Assembly: GCF_000750955.1 (NCBI RefSeq)
Contig: NZ_CCEJ010000001.1
Span: 298,197 to 362,196 of the forward strand
Reading direction: 5' to 3'
DNA from: Criblamydia sequanensis CRIB-18
GTDB taxonomy: Bacteria; Chlamydiota; Chlamydiia; Chlamydiales; Criblamydiaceae
DNA: 64,000 nucleotides
Shown here: positions 16,462 through 27,200 of the stretch, piece by piece
Layout: every line of letters begins with the position of its first letter
Position numbering within the stretch: position 1 is the first letter of the stretch
The notes under the pieces: model-generated
Database searches by the model: none
Told to the model about the DNA's origin: nothing
Seen by the model: only the letters and a program-made list of their open reading frames with translations
Made by a program: the position numbers and the translations under genes

Positions 16462-17226
16462 TTATTTTGTGAAAATTTGCGTTAAAAAGAAGGTGCCGTC
16501 AGAGCTTTTTGCAACACCAATGGCAGTTTTCGTATAATCTCTAAGCATATTTTCTTTATGCCCCTCGCTTTCAATCCAACCGGCAAGAGATGCGGCCGCA
16601 GGGTCCTTGTAACCTTTAACTTTTGCTAAGTTTTCTCCGCCATTTTTAAACTGCAAAGTTTTAGAAATTTGTTTAAGTCTATCCATAAAGCCATCATGGC
16701 TAAAAGCGGCCTCACCTTTGGCCATTTGTTCGGCATGTTTTTTGGCTATCGGGAAAATCTCAGGAGAATAATCAAGGGGATTTAGTCCCTTTGAAGCTCT
16801 AAACTCATTTACTAAAATAGCCGCCCGAGAAGCCACTTCATGCAAGTTTGAGGCAGGGGGACCTTCTATACGATTACGAGTCGGGGTAATAATTGGAGCT
16901 TGCGGTGTAACGGGATTTTGGGGCCTCAATTTGATCGGAGTTACTTTTGGGGCCGGTTTTACAAGAGGGATTGGAACCTGGGCCGTTTGAATAGAAGGGG
17001 CTCTTTGGCAAATACCACCCTTAAAAGCCTTAGATTTTGATCTTTTGGGAACAACTATTACGTTTGATTGAGAAGGCCTAAGGGTTGCCGGCGGGGTTAT
17101 ATGGGTAATCGTGGAGGCTTTTAAATTCTTTCCAACCACAATTTTAACTACCGGCTGCTTCACGCCATGAATTTTTTTGTAAACCAATTGGCCCTGTCCG
17201 GCAATCGGAGAGCTTAAAGCATCCAT
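16462..17226 (-). CDS. CAP (SCP/PR1) domain protein
   Basis: A 254-residue protein. Residues about 130-254 form a CAP domain of the YkwD type: NEFRASKGLNPL, then HAEQMAKG, FSHDGFMDRL, GGENLAK, GWIESEGHKENML and AIGVAKSSDGTFFLTQIF. The His/Glu/His positions of the family cavity are all present. The first 125 residues are basic and Pro-rich (PVPIPLVKPAP-like) with no signal peptide. That is odd, since bacterial CAP proteins are normally exported; type III secretion is a possible route. Family function is varied and no enzymatic activity is implied. Confidence 0.82.
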   Translation of the reverse strand: MDALSSPIAGQGQLVYKKIHGVKQPVVKIVVGKNLKASTITHITPPATLRPSQSNVIVVPKRSKSKAFKGGICQRAPSIQTAQVPIPLVKPAPKVTPIKLRPQNPVTPQAPIITPTRNRIEGPPASNLHEVASRAAILVNEFRASKGLNPLDYSPEIFPIAKKHAEQMAKGEAAFSHDGFMDRLKQISKTLQFKNGGENLAKVKGYKDPAAASLAGWIESEGHKENMLRDYTKTAIGVAKSSDGTFFLTQIFTK

Positions 17227-17309
17227 AAAAAACCTATATTTAAATTAATGGGAATATTTATGTTAGTTTTTACCCATTAATATTATGTTAAGTGTTTAAT
17301 TATGAATGA

Positions 17310-20300
17310 TTAAGCCTTTACCTTGGCTTTTGGTGAGAAGGTGGCGGTTTTAGCTTCTTCAACTGCCTTGATAACTTCTAAAAAGGCCGCTAATTTCTCC
17401 AAGTAAGTTTTTGGGCCATTATGAATATCCTCTATTTGGAATTTAAATTCTTCAGCTTCGGCATCACTTAGCTCATAAAGTCCTGTATCTTCTGCAAACC
17501 TTTTGGCAACGTCTTCTGCATCTAATTTCTCATCAAGACCGAAAAGAAGCTGGGAGTAGACATAGTCCCTATCGAAACCTGAAGAAAATCTAGATAGAGG
17601 CTCTCCGCCTTTGATTTTAAAACCGGGCAAGCTTGTGTTTACTTGTGTGATAGCAAGTGATCCCGATAAAACACTAATACGCCTATTTATCGCTTCACGT
17701 TGTCTTTCCGCAAGCCGATCCCTGACCTCTTTTGGCAAGGCGGGCCTAAGGCCCGGGCTCACTTGTTTTCCATAAATAGTTTCACTTGTCACATCCGGGA
17801 ACAAATGTGCATTTGTGTCCCTTAGAGGAACTGTCTCAGGGATGCCCATCGTATTTTGGCCAAAAACTCTTGCTGCTTGAGAGAACTTTCCTTTATCTTT
17901 TAGCAGAACCCCTTTTTCATCTTCTAGACCTAGAGCTTGTTTGGCGTCTTTTACTTTAAGTTCTAAAAGGTCTGCATACCTTGGACCTAATTCGTCCGGA
18001 TCAGATTTAAAAATATGAAATAAATCCTCTAGCTCTTCTTTTGTGTGCATAGGGTTCGTTAAAAGAGTTTCAGCATTTTTCCATTTATTATTTCTCGCGG
18101 CTCGTATTGCGCCCCAATTACCTAAAAGCTGAGGAAAATCTTCCGGGGGCTCTTCTTTGTCAAGCTCCTCTGTATAAGCCCTATATTGCTTCTGCAATTC
18201 TAGTTTTCTGTCGTTCATGTTCATATGAGCTTCATCGAGATAATGTTTGGCCGCGCTTTCAACTTCACCCGTCCGATCCTTGCCGCTCATACAATCGGTG
18301 TAACAAATAGTGCCTGTCAAAGCATCCATAGCTTTCCAAAGAGCCGGCATTTTAAATTGATTGTGCCCCATTTTAGCATCGGCATAATCGTTCCTTGCCC
18401 AAATCGCTTCCATTTCTTGACCGACTTGAACAATAGCACCGAGGTTGCCTAAAAATTGTAAATCGGACTTATCAAAAGCAGTTTTTCCCTCAATCGGTTT
18501 CTCAATGCCAAGGGCATTAAACTTTTGTCTTAAATTGGCATTAAATTTTTGCGCTCCTTGGTTGGTATAAAGTCCGATAGAGGTGTGCCATCCAAGTCTC
18601 ATTTTCCTCATTAGGACTTTAAGTTCTCCGACAGCCCCTTCGTTAACGCCAAAATTGGTAAAGACAAGTTGATCCCTGACTTTTTCAAGCCTTTCTTGAC
18701 CGTCCTCATCTTCTCTTTCGTATGCTTCTTTGATCATCTCATTTAGCGCAGTTGTGATACTGGCTTTGTGCTCGGCAAGAAGACGTCTATCGGGTTTGCC
18801 TTTAACCGGTAAAGTGATCATTGGGGTTAGGAGGGCGTTAATGTGAATATTAGTTGCTTCAGGATTCTCTTTAAGCATTTCAGTTAGGGCTTCTTTAGCA
18901 GCTTTGGGGGTTGGAAATTGTCCGCCTCTAAAACTAACTGTTCTACCAATCTTAGAATCAGGGTCTTCATCAAATAGATAAGAAGTGGTTTTAAAAAGGT
19001 TGGCAGCTCTTTCCCGATAGCCTTTTTTATTTCTAACTCCTGCAGGGACCCCCCCCTGATAGCCTACATTTAAACTCTCATTGACAGTTGAACTTGTGTA
19101 TAGCCTGCCAGATCTTGACAGCTTTGAGAAAGCGCTATAGATATTTGTCCAATTTGCAGGGGTTGAGAGCGCTACATTCAAATGGGATCGTCCAAACTCC
19201 AACTCTTTTGGGTATTGGTTTTCTTCTTTGGCTTTGCTAGCAGAATAAGGAGAGCTTAATTTATCTACGGTCATTTCTGAAAGGAGTCCTTGCTTAAAAC
19301 TTTCTAAACTTTCATTTGAGGGAGCTTTTCCAAGCTCTTTATTGATTTTTGAAAGTTGAAACCTTTGCCAAGGACCGAGCGAGGGCTTTTCTTCCAGCTC
19401 ATATTTTCTTTCCATGAGATCCATTTTTTTCTCAACGACAGCGATATAAGCCATAGCTTGACCTTTTACTTTTGCAAGCTGGCTTGTTGTTAAAGAGAGG
19501 TTTCCAGCCGCTTGGTTAAGACGATGGACCTCATTAAGATATTTATTTTCTTGGTCTTTCAACTCTTCGATTTCTTTTGGATCGCCCTTTGTGGCTTCAA
19601 GCTCTTTTCTTTGATCGACAACTTTATTGTATTGCCTATTTACATTAGCTAAAGCAGACTCAAGATTTTTAAAGACGGCTGCATTTTTTTGGTCCGTGTC
19701 ACTTTTTAATAAAGCGGAATATTCATTCAATATAGAGCGGATTTCTTTTATGTCCCTCGAAGTTGTGGTTTTGTCTCTTGAAGCGCTATCTAATTTTTCT
19801 AAGGATTCTGAATAGTTTTTTAGAAGAGCCTCTAGGGCATCTAATTTATTTTGTTCCAACTCATGTTGAAGAGATAGAGCTTCTTTTGCAGACTCTTCAA
19901 AAGAAACATTTTTTTGTACCCTTTTAGTTTGGCTAGAACTATCAATTCCTCTCAATCCACTTGAAGAACTGATTTCCGAGGTTTTTTCAAAACCAAAATC
20001 TTCGTCTCTTCTAGTGTCCTTCTCTTTTCCCTTTACAGAGGGTGGACGATCGCCAATCTCAACTTCGCCATTTAAGGTGCGAGTTCTTTGTTCACTTCTT
20101 GAATCATAGTCATCTTGATAGTCATCCTCCTCATCCTGAGAATCCGAGAAAAACACAGGATCCCCTCTTTTGAATCCTTGCAAGATCTCCTCATCGTCTT
20201 CCTCATCTTCATTCCCGGCAGAAGAGGGGACTTGGGTTTTGGAGATTGGGGTTTCCGTATCGATAGGAGGGGTGGAGCCTGAAGGTGAAGGGCGTTCTGA

Positions 20301-20768
20301 TGTCGCGGGAAGAGTTAAACTAAGTTGTCTTATGGTTTTCTTAATAGTGTGGATTTGATCTATAATTTTTTCTTTTTCCTTCGCTTCAATTCCGTTTTCA
20401 TCTCTTTGGCTTCTTAAATGGTCTAAAACATTTTTCCTAACAGTGGTTTTGCCTTCTTGATATTCGCCGAAAACACGCTCCTTCCCTTCGGCTTTTTCAA
20501 AGGTAAGTTTTCTTAAGCCAGGTTCCTCTTTACTACCCATTCCGGCAGCTTTGGCCACTTCAAGCATTTTTGCGATTTGTACTTCCATGTGACCTTTAGC
20601 AAGCGACGGGTCGATCTTAGAAGTTTTAGGGTAAAAAAGAGTAACAGTAAGTTTTTTACCGTTTAACTCTACCTGCTGCTTAAAGGTTTTGAACTGGCTT
20701 TCTTCTGAGACTTCTTTAATTTCGGATAGAGGTCTATAACCAATAGGGGAAGGATCTTTTATTGACAT
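17310..20768 (-). CDS. SopB/IpgD-like CX5R phosphatase, candidate effector
   Basis: A 1,152-residue protein from the ATG at 20768, which has an AGGTAAGG ribosome site; an in-frame TTG at 20801 lacks one. Residues about 165-280 are acidic and disordered (DEEDDEEILQG, DSQDEEDDYQDDY). A coiled-coil stretch follows at about 300-450. The C-terminal half resembles bacterial inositol-phosphate phosphatase effectors: FTNFGVNEGAVGELK, then the catalytic P-loop DCMSGKDRTGE with Cys826 and Arg832, matching the CKSGKDRTG loop of SopB. A host phosphoinositide would be the expected substrate. It carries a KGKEK motif near residue 248, as in the BTB family that starts 194 bp away in divergent orientation. 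Confidence 0.72.
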   Translation of the reverse strand: MSIKDPSPIGYRPLSEIKEVSEESQFKTFKQQVELNGKKLTVTLFYPKTSKIDPSLAKGHMEVQIAKMLEVAKAAGMGSKEEPGLRKLTFEKAEGKERVFGEYQEGKTTVRKNVLDHLRSQRDENGIEAKEKEKIIDQIHTIKKTIRQLSLTLPATSERPSPSGSTPPIDTETPISKTQVPSSAGNEDEEDDEEILQGFKRGDPVFFSDSQDEEDDYQDDYDSRSEQRTRTLNGEVEIGDRPPSVKGKEKDTRRDEDFGFEKTSEISSSSGLRGIDSSSQTKRVQKNVSFEESAKEALSLQHELEQNKLDALEALLKNYSESLEKLDSASRDKTTTSRDIKEIRSILNEYSALLKSDTDQKNAAVFKNLESALANVNRQYNKVVDQRKELEATKGDPKEIEELKDQENKYLNEVHRLNQAAGNLSLTTSQLAKVKGQAMAYIAVVEKKMDLMERKYELEEKPSLGPWQRFQLSKINKELGKAPSNESLESFKQGLLSEMTVDKLSSPYSASKAKEENQYPKELEFGRSHLNVALSTPANWTNIYSAFSKLSRSGRLYTSSTVNESLNVGYQGGVPAGVRNKKGYRERAANLFKTTSYLFDEDPDSKIGRTVSFRGGQFPTPKAAKEALTEMLKENPEATNIHINALLTPMITLPVKGKPDRRLLAEHKASITTALNEMIKEAYEREDEDGQERLEKVRDQLVFTNFGVNEGAVGELKVLMRKMRLGWHTSIGLYTNQGAQKFNANLRQKFNALGIEKPIEGKTAFDKSDLQFLGNLGAIVQVGQEMEAIWARNDYADAKMGHNQFKMPALWKAMDALTGTICYTDCMSGKDRTGEVESAAKHYLDEAHMNMNDRKLELQKQYRAYTEELDKEEPPEDFPQLLGNWGAIRAARNNKWKNAETLLTNPMHTKEELEDLFHIFKSDPDELGPRYADLLELKVKDAKQALGLEDEKGVLLKDKGKFSQAARVFGQNTMGIPETVPLRDTNAHLFPDVTSETIYGKQVSPGLRPALPKEVRDRLAERQREAINRRISVLSGSLAITQVNTSLPGFKIKGGEPLSRFSSGFDRDYVYSQLLFGLDEKLDAEDVAKRFAEDTGLYELSDAEAEEFKFQIEDIHNGPKTYLEKLAAFLEVIKAVEEAKTATFSPKAKVKA

Positions 20769-20961
20769 AACCTTACCTGAATTAATAAGATTGTTTATCA
20801 ATAATATTATAGCATGCGTTAAATTAATATTTTGTTTTTTAAATTTAAAGATTTTTTAAGTTAATTAATCATTTCTTAACAATTATTAGTAATAATTCTT
20901 CTCTTAAAAAAAGCTGCGTGGTTTTAACCTGCAATAAAAAATTATCATTAATAGGATTATC

Positions 20962-23900
20962 ATGAATTTTTACAATTTGGCTCTTGGCATTGCCAATGGG
21001 AACAGAGAGACCTTAGAATATTGTTGTCGCATTGATTACATTTCCGGAATGCGAGTCTACCTTTCATCAACTGAGTTTAGATCTAGAACTAGCATGATGA
21101 TTCCTGATGCCAAAAAAGGAAACTGGTTTAGCTTCACCTCCCCTTATTTAAAAAACGGTAAACAAATTCAAATAAATGATATCCACGCCACAGGAAAATT
21201 TTTTGAAGATCTAAGCAGGTGCCAAACAATTGCTGATTTAATTTTAGCCACGAGCGGCGAAATAAATAACGTAGAAACTTTTAAAATCAGCTTAGAAATC
21301 ATTAGGCTAAGAGCTTCAACAATACCTTTCGAAAATCCATTTAAGCATAATTTAAACCAAGCAACGACAAGGGTGATAAATCTATGCAAGGAGTTTTTTA
21401 CATTAAAAAATGGAGGGATTTCGTCAAGATCTCCTTTCTTTCCACTAGATGGGGATGGCATGGTAATGCCCTCAACCCCTTCCGCTCACTTTACCGATAA
21501 GGATCTCCTGGATTGGGCCTCAAGTCTATCTCCCGAACAAAAAGAAAAAGTGTTGTTTTTCGATTTTAATAACTACCCAATGCTCACAGAAGAGATTCCC
21601 CTTAAAATAAAGCTAATTTTCCCAAATCTTTCATTGGTTTGCTTTGGCGCTTTACCTGATTCGATGTGCGATGTGACTTTAATGGGAGATTTAAAATTAG
21701 AAGAAGTTGAAGGAGACTACATCGAAAAAGAGGGAAAAGGTAAGGAGAAAGAAGTTTGGAGCGAGGAAAAAGGGGAGTTTTATTTTCCTGACGTCCATAA
21801 AAGGAAGTCTTCTTATCTCTTAAAAAACCCATGCGTGAAAAAGCAAAAGCTTGATGACGGGGATTCAGAAAAAACTAAAAAAGAAGTTGATTCCGAAAAA
21901 AAACCGGACGTAAATCAACTCTCTAGACCGGCCGGAATAAAAGCTAATAGAAGAATCCTAGCTTCCTCCTCTGAATTTTTTAATCAACTATTTTATGGGG
22001 GTTTTAACGAAGAAAACCAAAAAGAGATTGTATTAAAAGATGTGGATCCTCGCATCTTAGAGCTTACTCTGGACGCGTTTTTTTTAAGGACAGACCTTGA
22101 AGGCAGAGAGCTTGAAACTCTCTTTGAAATCTACAAAACTGCCTTTTACCTCGGTTTACATTCTGCAAGAGCCCTAGCTGAAGCTCAAATCATAAGGCAG
22201 CTAGAAGATCCTTTAGATCGGGAATGTTTTGCTGAAAATGAAAGTGAAAAAGAGAAAGAAGCTGAAGGGAATTCGGGCGTTGAAAGAGCAACCGCTGTTG
22301 AAGAAATTATCCAGAAATTAGGTCAATATTATTTGGATTTGGGCAATGTCTTTTCGATGGAACCCAAAAACTTATTGAAAAGAGCCATCATAAAGTTTTT
22401 AAGAAATAATCTTTTTTTCATCCATTCGGCTTCCTACAAAGAATTATTTATAAGATTTCTTGAAGCCAATTTGCCTCTTGCTGAAATGGTAAAGAACCTA
22501 AGAGTATCTGTTTCCGATTGTGAGAATGATCTTGATATTCTTTATGACTCTTTATGGCAGGCTTCACTTGAACTTCAAGGACAATCATTTAAAAAAATCC
22601 TTTCCTTGTGCCGAAAACACTGGGAGAAAGGAGCTTTTGATAACTCATTAGAGCGGCATTTAAAATGTGTTGAAGTTTGCATTAATATGAATTCTCCAAT
22701 ACAGATTAAAAGGATACTTTTTGCAAGTTTGCTCAAAGCTGCGCAAGTAGGGGACGGTTTAAAAAATAGACCTAGACCCTTGATTGGTAGAAAAGGTAAA
22801 GGCGGAAAAGAAATAAGCGATAAATTTTTAGCGGCTGCTACCTGCTTGATGAAGTCCATAAAAGGTGATTTTGAGGATCCTAAGATAAATACCAATATAA
22901 AGAAACTCTTTAGCGATAGGCTCATGGTTTTATCTAATATGGCCGTTGACCCTGAAGAAATACAAATTCGAGCTCAGCTTGCCTTTATTGCCTCCAAGGT
23001 CAATCCAGAGAACAAACAGGCTCATTTTACGTATTTGTCCTTAAAAAATCCGAAGTGGGACATTGAAAAAGAGGTAGATTATGGGGAGTCAATGGTTCAG
23101 CCAGAGAATGCCCTCACCCTCTTAAGATTAGTAAGTCCGCCTGAAGTTTCTGAGATTGATACATTGGATAATTATGCGACTTGGGGAGCGAGTATCAAGG
23201 ACCCCAATGTTCTTTTTTTATGTTCCGTTTTGCACTATTATGAAGAAGTTCAAAATTGGGATAAAATTTTTGAAACCTCTTATTTAGCTCTTAAATATAA
23301 CCCGGAGTGTGAACTTGCCCTCTCTCTTTATGGAGCTTCTCTTATTCAGTACGCAAAAGTAAAGCCGGATCAAAAAGAAGACCTTTTGAGTCAAGCTAAA
23401 CAAAATTTAGATCTATCTCTAATGCATAATCCGAAAAACACAATTGCTCTTACCTATCTTGCAAACTGGCACCTTGCCAAAGAGGAGTTCCAACAAGCGA
23501 AAGACATTTTTAAAACTATAAAGCATCAAACCTTAACGACGGATAACTTTGATCTAATAAAGCAGTTGCTTCTTGGAAATCATGAGGAAGCGGAGGCAGG
23601 TTTAAAAATATTGCGTCGAACCCTTAAGAACAAAAATAATCAAATTATGGACCATAATTGGTTTAATTTGATGGCAATTCTCGCCATTAAAATAAAAGAT
23701 ATAAACCTTTTGCTAAAGTTTAAAACTTTTTTTGAGGACTGTATCGACGCAAAAATCTACGTGCCGGCTACGCTTTTCCTATTAAATTGGATTTATGAAC
23801 AGAAGTCTTTGATTGGGCCTGTTGAAGAGGAGAAGAAAAAGAAGCTCATTGAAGCCGGGAATAATGTAAAAGATCAGGCAAATATTTCAAAATTTTATCG

Positions 23901-24042
23901 GACCACACTTCTACCCACAAGGCACCCTGCTGATTGCTCTTTGGGAAATGAGGGGAGTATTTTGCAGATTTTAGAGCTTGATGAGCCGAGTCCTCTCCCG
24001 GATTTCGATTTAGAAGAATTCTTATTTTCCCTAGGACAATGA
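20962..24042 (+). CDS. BTB-TPR family protein P1 (group A)
   Basis: First of seven tandem paralogues, 1,026 residues, start MNFYNLALGIANG with AATAGGA upstream. The N-terminal third is family-specific (CQTIADLILATSGE block). The BTB/POZ domain begins at FGALPDSMCDVTL (Cys236) and resumes at ILASSSEFFNQLF (from residue 332). The roughly 90 residues between are a Lys/Glu-rich insert holding GKGKEKEVW and a bipartite basic motif KRK-x10-KKQKLD (280-298). Residues about 766-855 resemble TPR repeats (NPKNTIALTYLANWHLA). The tail is acidic-aromatic: PDFDLEEFLFSLGQ. No signal peptide. Chlamydial BTB proteins are thought to act on host ubiquitin ligases; a nuclear role here is inference. Confidence 0.82.
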   Translation: MNFYNLALGIANGNRETLEYCCRIDYISGMRVYLSSTEFRSRTSMMIPDAKKGNWFSFTSPYLKNGKQIQINDIHATGKFFEDLSRCQTIADLILATSGEINNVETFKISLEIIRLRASTIPFENPFKHNLNQATTRVINLCKEFFTLKNGGISSRSPFFPLDGDGMVMPSTPSAHFTDKDLLDWASSLSPEQKEKVLFFDFNNYPMLTEEIPLKIKLIFPNLSLVCFGALPDSMCDVTLMGDLKLEEVEGDYIEKEGKGKEKEVWSEEKGEFYFPDVHKRKSSYLLKNPCVKKQKLDDGDSEKTKKEVDSEKKPDVNQLSRPAGIKANRRILASSSEFFNQLFYGGFNEENQKEIVLKDVDPRILELTLDAFFLRTDLEGRELETLFEIYKTAFYLGLHSARALAEAQIIRQLEDPLDRECFAENESEKEKEAEGNSGVERATAVEEIIQKLGQYYLDLGNVFSMEPKNLLKRAIIKFLRNNLFFIHSASYKELFIRFLEANLPLAEMVKNLRVSVSDCENDLDILYDSLWQASLELQGQSFKKILSLCRKHWEKGAFDNSLERHLKCVEVCINMNSPIQIKRILFASLLKAAQVGDGLKNRPRPLIGRKGKGGKEISDKFLAAATCLMKSIKGDFEDPKINTNIKKLFSDRLMVLSNMAVDPEEIQIRAQLAFIASKVNPENKQAHFTYLSLKNPKWDIEKEVDYGESMVQPENALTLLRLVSPPEVSEIDTLDNYATWGASIKDPNVLFLCSVLHYYEEVQNWDKIFETSYLALKYNPECELALSLYGASLIQYAKVKPDQKEDLLSQAKQNLDLSLMHNPKNTIALTYLANWHLAKEEFQQAKDIFKTIKHQTLTTDNFDLIKQLLLGNHEEAEAGLKILRRTLKNKNNQIMDHNWFNLMAILAIKIKDINLLLKFKTFFEDCIDAKIYVPATLFLLNWIYEQKSLIGPVEEEKKKKLIEAGNNVKDQANISKFYRTTLLPTRHPADCSLGNEGSILQILELDEPSPLPDFDLEEFLFSLGQ

Positions 24043-24092
24043 GATTATGACAATCTCTCCGGGATAAACATTCTAATATAAATAAACTAAAT

Positions 24093-24130
24093 AAAGACTT
24101 GTTAAGTTGATTAACAGGTCTTTTTTTTTA
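24093..24130 (+). terminator. Terminator after P1
   Basis: AAAGACTTGTTAA pairs with TTAACAGGTCTTT and a T-run follows. The AGACTTGTTAA stem recurs after P3 and P4. Confidence 0.88.
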
Positions 24131-24228
24131 TTAACTAACAATTGTTATTTCAAATAAACTTTACAATTAATTTCTTATTGTTTACTATAACTAATTATTT
24201 TAATAAAAATAAAATTAGGAATGTTTTT

Positions 24229-27200
24229 ATGACTTTCTTTACGCTGGCTCAAAGAATTTCCAATGGGGATACGGCTCCCTTAGAATCTTATCTTAAATCC
24301 GGCTATGATTCGGGCATTCGGGCCTACCTTCACACCACGCTTTCCAATCGCAATATTTCCATGGTTGTTCCCGATACTGCCCCTGGGAAAAAAGAATGGT
24401 TCCGTCTTGAGTATCCTGCCTTAATTCCGGGCACTAATCCCACAACCAATCTATTAAGCGCTTTTAAAATGCAACTACACGACAGAGCCTTTGTCGCAAA
24501 ATTTATTGAAAATTTAAGTGAATGCCAAACCATAGCCGATTTGATTTTAGCAACGAATGGTGACCTAAAGAATGTCGCCATTTTTAAAGCAAGCCTTCAA
24601 ATTATAAGCGATAGAATCTCAATACTGGATCTTGAAAACCAAAGTCCTGTCACTCACGAGAGCAAACTTGAGATAAAAAAAAGGACCAGCCACGTTATTC
24701 AAATCACAACGAAAGTGATTAATCTATGCAATGAGTTTTTTGCTTTAAAAAGGGGGGTTCCTTTATCAATAGCTCCCTTTTTGTCATTAGAAACAAGCGG
24801 CCTTGGAATGCCTGTGGCTCCTTGTTCTCATTTTACAGATGAAACTCTCCTGAATTGGGCGTTAAGTCTTTCTTCCGAGCAAAAAGAAAAAGTGGTGTTC
24901 TTCGATTTCAATCAGTACCCCGAGCTTACAGGTGAGATCCCTTTTAAACTAAAACAAATTTTTCCAAACCTTTCTTTCAGCTGTTTTGGAACCCTTCCGG
25001 ATTCGATGTGTGATGTGACTCTATTTGGAGACTCAGCGCCGGAAAATTTAGAAGGAGAAGAGATTCAAAGATCTGAAGGAGAAGAGATCGAAAAAGAGGG
25101 CAAAGGTAAAGAAAAGGAAGTATGGGACGAAGAAACCGGAAAATATTATTTTCCAGGCGGAAACAAAAGAAAAGGCTCACCCGTTTTAAATCCGGGTAGC
25201 CCTAAAAGAGTAAAGCTTTCTCCAATAAATCAGGACTTAGAAATCGGTAAAGATAAAGAAAAAGTTGAATCCGAAGAGAGCTCCAAAGTAAATGACAAGG
25301 ATAAGCCTGAAGGGATTAAAACCAATAAAAAAATCCTAGCTTCTTCTTCAGAATTTTTTAACCAGTTATTTTATGGCGGGTTTGATGAAGAAAATAAGCA
25401 AGAAATTCTGTTAAGGGAGGTAAAGCCGCACATCTTAAAGATGTGTATAGACGCTTTTTATTTACGGACAGACCTAAAAACTGCAAGTTTGGAAGATCTT
25501 TTTGAAGTCTATAAAACAGCTTTTTATCTTGGGCTAAAAACGCCTAAGGCTATAGCTGAAGCTCAAATTATTTCTCTTCTTGAAACTTCTTCAGAGCAGC
25601 TTTTCCTTGAAAAAGAAATCGGTAAAGAGAAAGAAACGGATGGGATTAGCGAAGAAAAAAGGGCAATGGCTGTAGAAACATCCTTCCAAAAAATGGGTCA
25701 ATATTACGTAGATGTAAGCCATATTTTTTTGCTGGAACCAACGAGCTTATTAAAGAAAAGAATGGTTCGATTTTTACAAAAAGAGCTTTTATCCTTAAAT
25801 CCCTCATCGTACAAAAATCTATTTGTGAGATTCCTTGAAGCCAATTTGCCTCTTGTTGAGGTGATAGAAGCGCTCCAGGAAAATGTAGAAGTTCTTAAAA
25901 CTCAAAACGAGGAATCAAAAGATCTTGATAAGCTTTACGACTCATTATGGCAAGCTTCGCTTGAATGCCGAGGACAATCTTTTAAAGAAATTATTCACCT
26001 TTGCCGAAAATATTGGGAATTATCAAGCTCTCTTGATAAATCTTTAAAACAGCATATCAGATGCGCCAATGCCTGTTTAAAAATGAATAGTTCCATTGAA
26101 GTTAAAAAAGTTCTTTTGGCAAGTTTGCTTAAAGCGGCTCAAGTAGGCGATGATACATGCGAGCGGGCTCGTAGAGAACCATTAATGTGCAGAGGCACTA
26201 AAACTGCAAATGGCTTAAAAAATAAATTTTTTAATGCTTTCTCCAAGCTGATGAAATCGATTAAAGGGGATAGTTTTGAGATTTCCGAAGTAGATGCAAA
26301 TGAACATGAACTCTTTAGCCTTGAGCTAATGAAATTATCGAGCATGGCAACAGATTCTGATGAATTGAAAATTCGATTTAGGTCAGCTTCTATTGCGGCT
26401 AAGGTTTCACTTAATAATCACAACGCTTATAAAGCTGCGCAGATATTTGCAAATCCAAGGTGGGAAAGAACCAAAAAAGACCATTATAATTATAGACCAA
26501 TTGCCGAACCGATGAATGCCATCCGCCATTTAAAATTTCTTTGTCCTGAAGTGGCCAACTCAGATAACCTCGAAGATTTTCTAAGTTTGGGTTTGACAAG
26601 CAATAATCCTGTAGTTCTTTCCTTATGTTCAGTATTGCATTATTATGCCTATCATCAGGACTGGAATAGAATCTTTGAGACGGCAGGTTTAGCGATTCAA
26701 TATGATCCAATGAATGAACTTGCTCTCTCGCTTTACGGGGCCTCTCTTATTCATTTAGCTAAGGTGAAACCGGAGGAAAGCGAAGCGCTTTTGAATTTAG
26801 CAAAGCAACATCTGGATAAATCTTTGACGATTAATCCAAAAAACACAATTGCTCTTACCTATCTTGCAAACTGGCATCTTGAGCGACAAGAAAAATCAGA
26901 AGCGATAGCTATTTTTAAAAAGATAAAAAATGCGGAGCATACAATTGATAACTTTCATTTGATCAAACACATGCTTCTTGGGTCGCCTGAAGAAAGGGAA
27001 GAGGGGGGTAAAATATTACTTCGCACATTGAAGAACCAAAGTCAAAAACTTATGGATATCAACTGGTTTCATTTGTTCGCCCTTTATGCCATTCAAAAGA
27101 ATGACGCAAAACTATTGGATACAGTTAAAACTTTTTTTGAAGACTGTTTTTTGGAGGGTGCTTATAATAAAGAGACTCTCCACATGATAGCTAGGATTTG

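Noticed and set aside
20769-20801. TTG start for the SopB-like gene
   Set aside because: The ATG at 20768 has a good AGGTAAGG site; the TTG has none and adds a non-conserved leader-like peptide.
24142-24228. N-terminal extension of P2
   Set aside because: It encodes an Asn/Phe/Ile-rich peptide from AT-rich leader DNA; the family start and ribosome site are at 24229.
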